Of a stretch of 64,000 nucleotides of DNA, positions 21,600 through 32,767 are shown one piece after another. The translations under genes were made by a program, and so were the position numbers. Each line of letters opens with the position of its first letter. Position 1 is the first letter of the stretch. The stretch is from NCBI GenBank assembly GCA_009823505.1, contig VZQC01005766.1, positions 1,020,013 through 1,084,012 on the forward strand, in the 5' to 3' direction. Source of the stretch: Rhizomys pruinosus (Eukaryota; Chordata; Mammalia; Rodentia; Spalacidae). The notes below the pieces were generated by a model, which was given only the letters and a program-made list of their open reading frames with translations, ran no database searches and was not told the origin of the DNA.

Positions 21600-21860
21600 G
21601 CCGGGCGTGGTGGCACACACCTTTAATCCCAGCACTTGGGAGTCAGAGGCAAGTGGATCTCTGTGAGTTCAAGGCCAGCCTGGTCTACAGAGTGAGTTCC
21701 AGGACAGCTGGGACTACAGGGAACTGTTAGAAAAAAAAAAAAAGAGTATAAGTATTGTATCAACACACGCATCACAAATCTTTTTTGAGACATTGTTTCC
21801 CTATATTCCCAGTTGGCCTGGAACTAGCTCTATGGACTAGGTTGGGCCACTAAGCTGGGC
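21600..21860. repeat. B1 sense (21600-21742) and B1 antisense fragment (21781-21860)
   Basis: First copy starts GCCGGGCGTGGTGGC and ends in an A run; the second is a short antisense fragment starting TTTTTTGAGACATTG. Confidence 0.88.
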
Positions 21861-22052
21861 TGTAAATCCAGTTTGTAAAGATGACTACTATTAAAATTTT
21901 GGTGAGTTGTCTCATAGATTTTTCCTAGTGCTCTGTAGAGTTCTAGGCTCAGTATCATAAGAGATACTTGTAATATTAAAATTTTGCAGTCATCATGTTT
22001 AGACAAGCATGAATTTCCATTAAATATGTTCTTTTTATTAAGAACAATCCAA

Positions 22053-22425
22053 GGCCAGGCATGGTAGCGCACACCTTTAATCCCAGCACTAAGGAGGCAG
22101 AGGCAGGCAGATCTCTGGGAGTTCAAGGGCAGCCAGATCTACATAGTGATTTCCAGGCTAGCTGGGGCTGCAGGGAGACACTGTCTCAAGAAGACTTAAA
22201 AAAAAAAAAAATAGTCCAAATCATGTACTTCATATTTGAGTCATTTTTTTCTATTATTATTATTATTATTATTATTATTTTGGTCTTTTCAAGACAGGGT
22301 CTCCCTATAGCCCCAGCTGGCCTGGAACTCACTCTGTAGACCAGGCTGGCCTTGAACTCACAAAGATCCAACTGCCTCTGCCTCCCCAGTGCTGGGATTA
22401 AAGGCGTGCACCACCACGCCTGGCT
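22053..22425. repeat. B1 sense, (ATT)n, B1 antisense
   Basis: Sense B1 at 22053-22212; TTA/ATT repeat at 22252-22280; antisense B1 at 22281-22425 ending CCACCACGCCTGGC. The two could fold as an inverted pair. Confidence 0.9.
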
Positions 22426-22762
22426 TGAGTCAAGTTTTTAGTAAATTTGTTCTATATGGAAAGTATAATTTGGTAATTTAAACCATAGTTATTATTATTT
22501 ACTGCTAGTAATTTTCCCCTGGTGTTATCTACAAACTTACTTTGTCCTTTAGCCCAACTTTATATTAAATATATGTTGCAATCTTTTGAGAGCAAAGTAA
22601 TTGTTTTTGGATACAATTGAAATTTTTTTCTGGAATCACTTTTGAATGCATCAGGCTTGCTGTCCTCCAGGTGGCGACTTCTTATGTTCTACCAGTGCCT
22701 TCATACTAACAAAAGGATTCATGTGTTTAGATTTGTTTTTCTTTTTAATATTAGTGTAATCT

Positions 22763-22925
22763 TTTTGTTTGTTTGTTTGTTTGTTTGTTTCAAGACAGGG
22801 TCTCCCTGTAGCCCCAGCTGTCCTGGAACTCACTCTGTAGACCAGGCTGGCCTTGAACTCTCAAAGATCTGCCTGCGTCTGCTTCCCAAGTGCTAGAATT
22901 AAAGGTGTGCGCCACCACGCCCGGC
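22763..22925 (-). mobile_element. B1 SINE with 19-bp target-site duplication
   Basis: Tail is (TTTG)n on the plus strand; ATATTAGTGTAATCTTTTT lies at both ends. Confidence 0.93.
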
Positions 22926-23052
22926 ATATTAGTGTAATCTTTTTAATGTTTGTGGTTGTTTCATCAGTAGTTGTCCTAGACTATTTCAGGAAAAAGTTTT
23001 TTTGGTTTATATTTTGAACTATCTCTTGAAAATTTTGGGGGGGAGGGGAATT

Positions 23053-23136
23053 CTTTTTGAGACAGACTCTCCCTGTAGCCCCAGCTGGCTCTACCTCCTG
23101 AGTGCAGAGATTAAAGACGTGTGCCACAACACTTGG
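23053..23136 (-). repeat. B1 fragment
   Basis: Middle of the B1 is missing between CCCCAGCTGG and CTCTACCTCCTGAGTG. It lies 70 bp upstream of exon 7. Confidence 0.8.
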
Positions 23137-23204
23137 ATTTTTTTTTTTACACTTGGATCTTAAAACGTTGTAAAGACTTTATATATTACTCTGTTATTTT
23201 CCAG

Positions 23205-23425
23205 ATCAGCAGTTTGCTTCTTCGATCAGTGGACTGTACCAGCATCCCAGAATGGTTCATGAGTAGTTGTAAGAACCTTTGTTGTGCTGATATGTCCAGC
23301 ACAGCTATCTTATTCCTGAGTCAGGGGACACTTGTCATGTTGGATTGGCAGGATGGGAGCATGGGCCCAGGCAGGGAGACCCTGCTCTTGGATATTGTGC
23401 ATGTTTTGTTCAACTTGAGTTCACA
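23205..23425 (+). CDS. Thada: Thada window exon 7
   Basis: 221 nt, phase 0 in, phase 2 out. Acceptor TTATTTTCCAG, donor CACA|GTGAGT. It reads ISSLLLRSVDCTSIPEWFM through HVLFNLSS plus two bases of a Gln codon. Conserved cysteines and the VDCTS-PEWFMSSC stretch agree with human THADA as remembered. Confidence 0.96.
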
Positions 23426-23613
23426 GTGAGTTTTGACTTTTGCTGTTTTATATTTTGTTTTGCTTGTAAGGCATTTAAAAGATACAACTGAGCCAGCATG
23501 GCTCAATTAAATGTGGTTATAATAAATCTTAAATTAAAAGAGACAGTGGAAAAACAGTAGACATAAGAGAAAAGAAAGTATGAAGAGAATGGTTATAGAA
23601 ATTATTGGTTCAG

Positions 23614-23868
23614 GGGCTGGAGAGATAGCCTAGTGGTTAAGAGCATCGACTGCTCTTGTAGAGGACCCGGGTTTGATCCCCAGCACCCACATGGCAGCTG
23701 AGAACCGTCTGTAATTCCAATTCCAGGAGAACTCCAGTTCCAGGGAAATCCGACATCCTCTTCTGACCCCCACGGCATTGCACGACACAGGTGCACAAAC
23801 CTACATGCAGACAGTATATTCATACACATACAAAAATAAATAAAATTAAAAAGATACTTAAAAAAAAA
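23614..23868 (+). mobile_element. B2 SINE with 17-bp target-site duplication
   Basis: AGAAATTATTGGTTCAG precedes it (from 23597) and follows it (from 23869). Confidence 0.93.
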
Positions 23869-23885
23869 GAAATTATTGGTTCAGG

Positions 23886-24105
23886 GGCTGGAGAGATTGG
23901 CTCAGTAGTTAGGAACACTGGTTGCTCTTGCTGAGGACCCAAGTTCGGTTCACCACCACCCACATGGAGGCTTACAGTTTTCCGTAACTCCATTTCCAGA
24001 GGATCCAACACCCTCTTCTGATGTCTATGAGCATTACATGCACGGATACAGTTAGGTACATCAGGTAGAACACTCATACACATAAAATAATAAAAGAAAA
24101 TTAAG
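23886..24105 (+). repeat. Older B2 SINE
   Basis: Begins GGGCTGGAGAGATTGGCTC directly after the target copy of the younger B2, so the younger one inserted at the edge of this one. Confidence 0.88.
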
Positions 24106-24130
24106 CCGGGCATGGTTGAAAAGAAAAGAA

Positions 24131-24558
24131 AGCTGAGTGTGGTGGTGCATGCCTTTAATCCCAGCGCTTAGGAGGCAGAGGCAGCTGGATATCTGTGAGT
24201 TCAAGGCCAGCCTCGTCTACATAGCAAGCTCCAGGCCAGCTGGCACTAAAGGGAGTCTCAAAAAGACCAAAAAAAAAAAAAAAAAAAAAAAAGTACTATA
24301 TAGTTCCTTTTAGACTTTACAAGCTTCATGGCGCATAGATAATCTAAAAAACTAACCTTTTGAGTGGTAAATTGAAATTTAGAAAAGTAAATGGTGCTGG
24401 TTGTGGTGGTGCATGCCTTTAGTCCAAGCACTTGGGAGGCAGAGGCAGGCAGATCTCTGTGAGTTCAAGGCCAGCCTGGTCTACATAGTGAGTTCCAGGT
24501 TAGCTGGGGCTACAGGGAGACCCTGTCTCAAGAAAAAAAAAAGGAAAAAAAAAAAAAG
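24131..24558 (+). repeat. Two B1 SINEs
   Basis: B1 at 24131-24293 with a 24-A tail and B1 at 24393-24558 with an A/G tail. Confidence 0.9.
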
Positions 24559-24664
24559 GAAATGTTCCTTTTCCTTTTTGATCATATTACTAGTAAGGTC
24601 TTCACAGAACTGTATTGCTTTTGCCATATGGCTGAAAGCAGTCAAGTACTTAAAAATGTCAAAC

Positions 24665-24865
24665 TGGGGTCTGGTGAGATGGCTCAGCTGGTAATGGCAT
24701 TTTACCATCAATCCTGGTGACCCAAGTTAGATTTTGGAACCCACATGGTGGAAGGAGAGAATTGACTCTTGCAAGTTGTTTGTTCTTTGACCTGTGTACA
24801 TGTGCGTGAGTGTGCATGTACACACACACACACACACACATGCAAATAAATAAATATATAAATAA
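24665..24865 (+). repeat. tRNA-derived SINE (B3-like) with (CA)n
   Basis: GAGATGGCTCAGCTGG, GGAACCCACATGGTGGAAG, then CA repeat and AAATAAATAAAT. Confidence 0.75.
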
Positions 24866-24964
24866 ATTTACCCTGAAATTATTATCACAATGAAGATAAT
24901 AAATATTTCACTTACCCCTTAAGTTTCTTTGCTCATAGTTAAGATTTTTAAATTTAATTTTTTA

Positions 24965-25286
24965 ATGTCTTTTTAGGTCTCCCTATAGCCCTAGCTGGCC
25001 TGGAACTTGCTATGTAGACCAGGCTGGTCTTGAACTCACAGAGATCTGCCTGCCTCTGCCTCCCAAGTGCTGGGATTAAAGGCGAACACCACCATGCCTG
25101 GCAAATTTTTGCTTTTTATATTTATTTATTTTATTTATTTTTATTTTTTGGTGTTTTTGAGACAGGGTCTCCCTGTAGCTCCAGCTGTCCTGGAACTCCC
25201 TCTGTAGACCAGACTGGCCTTGAACTCACAAAGATCCGCCTGCCTCCCTAGTGCTAGGATTAAAGGTGTGCGCCACCACGCCTGGC
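24965..25286 (-). repeat. Two antisense B1 SINEs
   Basis: 24965-25101 and 25145-25286, both ending in the B1 start read backwards. Confidence 0.9.
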
Positions 25287-25299
25287 TTATTTATTTTTA

Positions 25300-26214
25300 A
25301 AATGTTAAGTGTATGAGTGTACTGTCTGCATGTAAGTAGGTGTGCCTGTGTCATGCAGTGCTGCAGAGGTCAGAAGAGGGTGTTGGATTCCCCTGGAACT
25401 AGAGTTAAAGATGGTTCCTAGCCACCATGTGGGTGCTGGGGATCGAACCTGGGTCCTCTGCAAGAGAGGTCTGTACACTCAACCACTGAGCCATTCTCCA
25501 GCCCTAATTTTTCACTTTTTAAAAATAATATTTTTGGGGCTGGAGAGATGGCCTAGCACTGACTGCTCTTGCAGAGGACCTAGGTTCGATCCCCAGCACC
25601 CACATGGCGGCTGAGAGCCGTCTTTAACTCCAGTTCCAGGGGGTTCCGACACCCTCTTCTGACCTCTGTGGCATTGCACAACACGGGTACACAGACCTAC
25701 ATGCAGACAGTACATTCATACACATAAAGAATAAATTTAAAAAAAAAGAAAAATACTATTTTGCTATTTTTTTTAAGATCTTTTTATTTTTTTTAATTTT
25801 ATTTATTTTTGTATGTGTATGAGTGTACTTTCTGCATGTAGGTCTGTGCACCCGTGTCGTGCAATGCGGCGGAGGTCAGAAGAGGGTCTCAGATTCCCCT
25901 GGAACTGGAGTTCTCCTGGAATTGGAGTTACAGACGGTTCTTAGTCGCCATCTGGGTGCTGGGGATCGAACCCGGGTCCTCTGCAAGAGCAGTCGGTGCT
26001 CTTAACCGCTAGGCTATCTCTCCAGCCCTTGTTATTTTTTTTAATGTGTATGAGTGTATTGTCTGCATGGATGTGAATGTGGCTGTGTTGTGCAGTGCCC
26101 TCCAAGGTCAGAAGAGGGCCTTTTAGGACAGTTGCTACCCACCCTGTGGTTGGCTGGTCCTCTGTAAGAGTAGCCAGCACAATACTCTTATCCACTGTGG
26201 CATCTGTCCAGCCC
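25300..26214. repeat. Four B2-type SINEs in alternating orientation
   Basis: Minus 25300-25504, plus 25536-25748 (lacks about 12 bp of its A-box region), minus 25785-26028 and a degenerate minus copy at 26036-26214. The inner pairs are inverted repeats only 30-40 bp apart, ending 224 bp before exon 8. Confidence 0.9.
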
Positions 26215-26437
26215 TGGCTTTTTTTTTTTAATAAGGTAAAACGATTGACATATAAATATGAGGAATGTTTTGGCCTTGCTTGTAAATTTCATTGTAAATT
26301 TAATCGCATTTTCTGTTCATCTTTTGTATTTATAAATTTTAGTGTATATAAAATGATTTTTATTTTATTTATTTATTTTTGTAAAATGATTTTTAATAGT
26401 TTATAAATAACATAGATCATGGCTCATTTTTCTTTAG

Positions 26438-27126
26438 GATTAAGGAATCAACACTGGAAATGTTCCTGTCTAGAATCTTGGCATCTTGGACTAATTCAGC
26501 TATACATATCTTTGAATCAAGTTCCCCAAGCCTAAAAGACCAACTGAATGGGAATTCAAGCACAGCTGGGAGGCTTTTGGAGTATGTTTATACCCACTGG
26601 GAACATCCATTGGATGCTCTGAGACACCAAACCAAAATTATATTCAGAAATCTTCTCCAAATGCATCGGCTTGCTACAGCTGGGGATTTGGTCACTGATC
26701 CTTTCTTTTTGAAACTGACCAAGAGTCTTCTGCAATTGGAGTGGCATATTAAAGGAAAGTACACATGCCTTGGCTGTTTGGTTGAATGTATAGGAATCGA
26801 ACATATTTTGGCAATAGATAAAACTACTCCATCTCAAATCTTAGAGGTGATGGGTGACCAGTCGTTGGTACCTTATGCAAGTGACCTCTTGGAAACGATG
26901 TTTAAAAATCATAAGACTCATTTGAAATCCCAGACTGTTGACAATACTTGGATTGATGAGTGGCATGAAACTTGGGTTTCTCCTCTGCTTTATATTCTGT
27001 GTGAAGGAAACCTGGATCAAAAATCATATGTGATTGATTATTACTTACCAAAATTATTGAATTACAGTCCTGAAAGCTTACGGTATATGGTAAAGATTCT
27101 TCAGACATCTATTGATGCTAAAACTG
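26438..27126 (+). CDS. Thada: Thada window exon 8 (largest)
   Basis: 689 nt, phase 2 in, phase 1 out. Acceptor TTTTCTTTAG, donor ACTG|GTAAGG. It encodes 229 complete residues, including LLEYVYTHWEHPLDALRHQ, LEWHIKGKYTCLGCLVECIG and YVIDYYLPKLL, almost unchanged from human THADA as remembered. This is helical-repeat sequence and the strongest single piece of evidence for the gene. Four B2-type SINEs lie within about 1.1 kb upstream. Confidence 0.98.
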
Positions 27127-27586
27127 GTAAGGAAAAGTATTTTTTGGTTTAGTAATTTCTCATTATGATGGTAAATGTAGGTCCTTAGGCAGATGTTTGG
27201 CATATTCAGGTTCAAATATTCTCACTTCTTTTTGTTGTTCCCACTTCTGTAAGTAGCAGAGAAGGATATTAACATAGCTACTGTGGATTGAAACATGTTA
27301 CTATCTATAGTTAAGTGGAGTTTTTCCCTGAAAGTGGTTTCTCAGTTAACAAGGTTTTAATTTACTATTTTGTTCTCAAACTAGAGTAAAAGTGTATATG
27401 TGTCTTATATAATTTGCTTATTCAGTGTAAGGCAGGTAAGTTTTATCTCTTGGAAAAAGACAAAATTGAAGGCACAACCTAAAGAAAGAACTCTAGTCAT
27501 TTACAATAAGGGGAAATTTCTCACTGAAACTCATTATTATTAAAGGAATCATTGCCCTCAAACATAATTCAATACTTAATGTGTAC
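27127..27586. other. Intronic sequence without recognised features
   Basis: No repeat recognised downstream of exon 8 until the old B1 at 27587. Confidence 0.5.
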
Positions 27587-27949
27587 CTGGGTGTAGTGAT
27601 ACACATCTATAATCCCAGTACTTGGGAGGCAAAGGCAGAGGCACAGGCAGGAAGATTGCTTCAGATTTAAGGCCAGCCTGGTCTGTTGAGTTCTTGGTGG
27701 ACCATGACTACCTGAGACTGTCTTAGTAAATAAATATGAAAGAAAATAAAAATGGATTTAAAATAAGATCCTGATTCATGTAAATCTTTTTTTTTTTTCT
27801 TTTTTTGGTCTTTCCAAGACAGGGTCTTCCTGTAGACCCAGCTGTCCTGGAACTCACTCTGTAGACCAGGCTGGCCTTGACCTCACAAAGATCTGCTTGC
27901 CTCTGCCTCCCAAGTGCTAGGATTAAAGGCGTGCACCACCACGCCTGGC
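27587..27949. repeat. Old B1 sense and B1 antisense
   Basis: Degenerate B1 with an inserted duplication (GGCAGAGGCACAGGCAGG) at 27587-27725; antisense B1 at 27788-27949. Confidence 0.85.
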
Positions 27950-28100
27950 TCAAGTAAATCTTAAAATCATTCTGTTTAATAAAGCCAAAAAAAAAAAAAG
28001 GTATCTTTCTATACAATTTAAGAAGCAATTGAAATTAAAATTGTTAAAATTTAAACCTTCAGTATTTCAAAGAGTAACCATAAGAAAAAAGGAAAATTTG

Positions 28101-28846
28101 GGGTTGGAGAGATGGTTCAGTAATTAAGAGCATGCACTGCTCTTGTGGAGGACCTGAGTTCAGTCCCCAGAACTCACATCAGGCTGCCCACAAGTACATG
28201 TAACTCCAGCGGCAGGCCATCCAGGGTCTTTTGAATTCCTTAGGCACTTGCATTCATATGCGCATAATCACACATAGATGCAGACACAGACATAGACACA
28301 CACACACAAAACACACATGCACACACACAGAATTAAAAATAATAAAAATAAATCTTAAAAGAGAGCCAACTGGGGTTGGAGAGATGGCCTAGTGGTTAAG
28401 AGTGCCGACCGCTCTTACAGAGGACCCGGGTTCGATCCCCAGCACCCACATGGTGGCTGAGAACCATCTGAAACTCCAATTCCAGGAGAACTCCAGTTCC
28501 AGGGGAGTCCGACTCCCTCTTCTCACCTCCGTGGCATTGCACGACACGGGTGCACAAACTTGCATGCAGACAGTACATTCATACACATACAGAAATAAAT
28601 AAAATTAAAAAAAAAAAAAAGAAAAAAAAAAAGAGTGCCAACTGCTCTTGCAGAGGACCCAGGTTTGATCCCCAGCATCCACATGGCGGCTGAGAACCGT
28701 CTGTAACTCCAATTCCAGGAGAACTCCAGTTCCAGGGGAATCCGAGACCCTCTTCTGACCTCTGCGGCATTACATGACCCGGGTGTACAAGCCTACATGC
28801 AGACAGTACATTCATACATATAAATAAATAAATTAATAAAAAAGGG
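28101..28846 (+). repeat. Three B2 SINEs in series
   Basis: Old B2 (28101-28360, with CA-rich tail), B2 (28374-28633) and a B2 lacking its first 30 bp (28634-28846). The phrase AG(T)GCCAACT occurs on both sides of the middle copy, suggesting it entered the third. Confidence 0.88.
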
Positions 28847-28859
28847 AAATTTTGATTTC

Positions 28860-29435
28860 TTTCTCTACACAAAAACAATCCATTATTTAATATTTACCAG
28901 TTGTTTGTGCCTTTTTGAGAGATTGTCTAAAATTTGTTCCATGAATTTGTTCTTAAGAAAGGTTGTCTTTATTTTTGTATCAAGGTTTCCTGTGAGCCGA
29001 TGTGGCTGATGTCCTAGTTCCTGAAACCAACACATCTTTGTCATCTACCTTTTATAATAAGTTTTTATAAATCAGAACAATAATACCAACATTGCATTGA
29101 AGTTCAGTGTTTATTTTCAGGGAAATAATAGTCTTTGATTTACTAAAGTGATTACTATTCTTGGCAGGAAGTTATTTTAGCCTTTGTGTAATGCTTTGTA
29201 AATTTTCTCCATTTTTTTTCCCCCTGATTTACTTTCTGGTGAATTTTTTAAGTGTCAAGGACAAAAGTAAAAATATTAGCAAGTAACAAGGACAAAAGTA
29301 AAAATGTTAGAAAATAAGTTACCCTTTCTTTATGTTAAGGTATTTATGCTTACTTGAAATTATTGGCATCACCAATTAAATAATTTTCATAATTTTTATT
29401 TTAGAATAGGCATTTAAATTTGTTTTACAATTTAT
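28860..29435. other. AT-rich intron with a short direct repeat
   Basis: CAAGGACAAAAGTAAAAATA and a variant occur 31 bp apart at 29256 and 29287. Nothing else recognised. Confidence 0.6.
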
Positions 29436-29439
29436 TTTA

Positions 29440-29790
29440 GGGGCTGGAGAGATGGCTTAGTAGTTAAGAGCACTGGCTGCTTGTCCAGGGGACCCTGGTT
29501 CAATTCCCAGCACTGACATGCTGGCTAACAACCACCTGTAACTCCAGTTCTGGGGATCTCTGATGGCATTGCACAACACGGGTACACTTAGGTACATGTA
29601 GGCAATACACTCACAGACACAATAAAAATAAATAAGGCTGGGCATGGTGGCTCACGCCTTTAATCCTAACACTCGGGAGGCAGAGGCAGGCAGATCTTTG
29701 TGAGTTCAAGGCCAGCCTGGTCTACAGAGTAAGTTCCAGGACAGCTGGTGCTACGGGGAGACCCTGTCTCAAAAAGACCAAAAAATAAAT
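29440..29790 (+). repeat. B2 then B1 SINE
   Basis: B2 at 29440-29635 (short body deletion); B1 at 29636-29790 begins directly in its A-rich tail. The pair lies 160 bp upstream of exon 9. Confidence 0.88.
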
Positions 29791-29929
29791 AAATAAAGTA
29801 TAAAAAATTATTTCATTATGATTTTTTATTTCTTGGAATATAATGTTAATTTGGAAACATAAAATTTGGCGTGTTATTTTCATTTGCATAGCACAGTAAT
29901 GGTTTTTGCTGTCATGCTTTTGTGATAAG

Positions 29930-29950
29930 AACAGTCTTTTTTCCCCTTAG
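29930..29950 (+). promoter_or_regulatory. Thada: Alternative 5' extension of exon 9 between tandem acceptors
   Basis: AG at 29928-29929 and AG at 29949-29950 are 21 nt apart and both keep the frame. Use of the first adds seven residues (EQSFFPL). Confidence 0.5.
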
Positions 29951-30102
29951 GGTCTTGTCACAGCAGAGGGGCTTTGGGAGCTTTGATGGCATGTCTGCGA
30001 ACAGCTAGAGCTCATGGACATCTTCAGGCTGTAACTCTTACCTGGAAGGACCTTGTGTCCTGTGCAAGAATAAAGCAAGGGTTAATTCATCAACATTGCC
30101 AA
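29951..30102 (+). CDS. Thada: Thada window exon 9 (tandem acceptor)
   Basis: 152 nt from the proximal acceptor TTCCCCTTAG; phase 1 in, phase 0 out; donor CCAA|GTAAGG. It reads GSCHSRGALGALMACLRTA through IKQGLIHQHCQ. A second AG at 29928-29929 would start the exon at 29930, 21 nt earlier, in frame, adding EQSFFPL before GSC. Human THADA as remembered has a similar insert (QEQSFPSL) here, so the longer form may be real. I give the shorter start because it has the better pyrimidine tract. Confidence 0.93.
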
Positions 30103-30883
30103 GTAAGGAAGTACACCACTGGGAATTCATTGACTGTTATAGGTCCCTGATCCTCTGATTCCTTTGGTGGTCCAGTATAAAGGCCTTTAAGTTGTGCTTA
30201 GCACTGAGTAGAAAGTGAAAAGTGTCATCCTTGTTCTTAGTCTATTCACAGTCTACTTGAGGGGCAAGGAAAACTTGAGTAAAGCATCTGAAACTCTTGA
30301 GAGACAACAGTTGGTAGTATGTGGCTTTATCTGGGAGGCCTGGGGAGCCCGATCAAGTGGTGGTTAGTTAGAAAATGGAGCATTGGAGCAGCACATAGCA
30401 TGGAAAGACAGGGACGCAAGGTCAGATGGAAGTGTCTTGTTCATTGTTTTGTAATGCTCTAATGGTAGGCAGATGACTTCATTGGTTCCTAGTTACCAAT
30501 TGAATGGATTCATCCATTGGTTGTTAATGGAATGAGAGATGAATTTTTGGTGTGGGAGAAAAAAGAAGGAAAGAGACCAGTGTGAAATTTGTAGTAGTAA
30601 TCTAAGAATGAGCTTTGGGGGCCTGGCGTAAGGTCAGTGAGAAAGAGAAAAAGGAATGAAGCTGAGTGTTACATGGATTAAGGTTTGCACTGTTGGTTTG
30701 TGTAAGCCTCCTAGTTTATATATTTAATGAAATAATTTTACAGGAAATAACTCCAGGATGAGATTAAGAAATTTTTCTGAGGTATATATGGATAAAAAAA
30801 TTTACACTTAAAATGTTTTAGGCTTTGCTTATTTTATAAGCAGACTAATAAAATTAACATTTTATTGCTTGATTTATTTTTAG
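30103..30883. other. Intron 9, no repeats recognised
   Basis: 781 bp free of SINEs, unusual for this locus; no other feature recognised. Confidence 0.55.
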
Positions 30884-31039
30884 GTGCGGATAGATACACT
30901 AGGCTTGCTTTGTGAAAGTAATCGAAGCACAGAAATTGTTTCCACAGAAGAAATGCAGTGGATTCAGTTCTTTATCACTTACAATCTTAATAGCCAGTCA
31001 CCAGGAGTACGGCAACAGATTTGTTCTCTCCTTAAAAAG
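30884..31039 (+). CDS. Thada: Thada window exon 10
   Basis: 156 nt, exactly 52 codons, phase 0 both sides. Acceptor TTATTTTTAG, donor AAAAAG|GTAGAA. It reads VRIDTLGLLCESNRSTEIV through QQICSLLKK, nearly identical to human THADA as remembered. The frame stays open past the donor into intron 10 by chance to about 31522; that extension has no homology and is not coding. Confidence 0.96.
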
Positions 31040-31254
31040 GTAGAATTTTTGCATCAGAAAGTATGGGGCAGTGGTGAACTTTACTCTGGAAATTGTTTTA
31101 AAAGAAGAGCCCAGATTTTGGGAGAATGGGCCACCTGTCTTCATGGCACTTCTGTGACCTGTCCCAGGTTCATCAAGTTTAATATCAGATTAAAATACAG
31201 TGTGGAAAAATCCAGGTGTAGAAAATCAACCTTGAGCTCATTTGTTTTTCACAG

Positions 31255-31422
31255 TTTAACAGGTGGAGGTCAGAGGGCAACTTGGGGGAGTTGGTGCTCT
31301 CCTTCCTCGGTGTGGGTCCTCGGCTTTGACTCAGGTCATCAGGTTTGCTGGCAGGGGCTTTTATCTTCTGAGCCATTGGACCGCCCTGAGCTCTTTTCTT
31401 TTCTTGAAAAAAAAAAAAAAAG
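31255..31422 (-). repeat. Old tRNA-derived SINE and A15
   Basis: GGTGGAGGTCAGAGGGCAAC, CAGGTCATCAGGTTTGCTGG and TCTGAGCCATTGGACC are the reverse of a B3/B4-type SINE. A15 follows at 31408. Confidence 0.6.
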
Positions 31423-31830
31423 GCATTGGGGTTCTTGGAGCGTAGGTGGTTTGGAGAAAGCCTTGGTGATGGGTGGAAGGATGTACTTTCGTTTCTTTGG
31501 TCTTTCTTCAAGCACCTCATGAAATGTCCATTTTTGACTCATTCATCTTGAACTAATCTCAAAACACATCCACGGGTAAGGAATTGATAAGAGTATAGGA
31601 ATGAATAGATCATCTTCAGTAAAAGGAAATGGGAAATTTTTAAAAATTCTGGTCACAGTACTACTTTGTTTTTGGTTTAAAAAATATAAATGTTAATTTT
31701 CTTGTCAAAAAGAACCTCTGGAGATTTCAACATTTAAAACCTAGGTACTCTTCTTGCCTTAAGTTTTCCCTTTTAGGTTGATAGTTTGTTGTATACCTCA
31801 CAAATGTTTTTTAAATTTTCATCTCAAAAG

Positions 31831-31950
31831 TTGTTTTGTAGAATACAAGAAAGTTCTCAGGTACTTTATAAATTGGAGCAAAGTAAATCCAAACTTGAAT
31901 CAGAGGAGTTAACCAAAGAGCAGCCTTCTGTTTCTTTACAGCAATATAAG
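31831..31950 (+). CDS. Thada: Thada window exon 11
   Basis: 120 nt, 40 codons, phase 0 both sides. The acceptor TCATCTCAAAAG is purine-rich near the AG and looks weak; the donor is ATAAG|GTAGGT. It reads LFCRIQESSQVLYKLEQSK through VSLQQYK. Symmetric phase and a weak acceptor make it a candidate for skipping, which would remove 40 residues in frame. Confidence 0.94.
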
Positions 31951-32425
31951 GTAGGTGGTACTTCTAGAAAAAGATGTTTTAAGAAACCTTAAACAGTAGT
32001 GGGAAATCTCTTCATGAATTGTGGTTCATGCTTTTTTTCCTTCTCGCTGGATGTTAACATGATCCTTCAGAGCTGAGCACTCCAGTGGATATAGCTCAAG
32101 TTGTGGAACTAGTAATGTTGCACTTGAGTATTGGTACAGGATGGCATAACCGGCTTACCTTAGTAACTTCCAGCTTATGGGGGCCAGATAGTTGTTAGTA
32201 CTTTAACAAAAAGCTTTGACTCCACTTCTTCACAGGGTAGAAGATTCTGCTGTGGCTGGCCCTACATGTCTTCACACTGACATGACTTATAGCTGTTTGA
32301 TGCTAGTGACACCTCATAATTCAGTTGTGGAGGGAGGTCTGTGTCTATCCAGAGACAATGAAATTGATGTATTAATGGGATGGATGCAGCCCCAGGACAT
32401 CAGCTCTAGCACCAGGGCTCAGCCT
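31951..32425. other. Intronic sequence without recognised features
   Basis: No repeat recognised between exon 11 and the pyrimidine tract. Confidence 0.5.
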
Positions 32426-32429
32426 GATA

Positions 32430-32645
32430 ACCTTCCCTCCCTCCCTCCCTTTTTTCTCTCCCTCCCTCCCTTCCCTCCCTCTCTCCCTGACCCCCCTCCC
32501 TCCCCTCCACTCCTCCTTCCCTTACTCTCTCTCTCTCACTCCCCTTCTCTCCCTCTCTCTCCCTCCCCCTTCCCCCCTCTTTCCTTCCTTCCTTCCTTCC
32601 TTCCTTCCTTCCATCCATCCATCCATCCATCCATCCTACCGTCCT
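32430..32645. repeat. ~200-bp polypyrimidine tract
   Basis: Almost only C and T on the plus strand, with CCCT, CTCT, TTCC and ATCC blocks in turn; the minus strand is polypurine. A GT-rich piece follows to about 32715. Confidence 0.95.
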
Positions 32646-32767
32646 CCTTTCTGTGTGTTAAGAGTGTGTGTGTGAGAATGTTATGCATGTACGTGTTCAT
32701 GTGTGTAAGTGTGCATAGGAGGCTAGAAGTTGTTGTTAAGTGCCTTCCTTGTTACTTTCCACCTTAT

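Noticed and set aside
31040..31522. Extension of Thada exon 10
   Set aside because: In frame by chance past a good donor; homology to THADA stops at 31039 and resumes at 31831.
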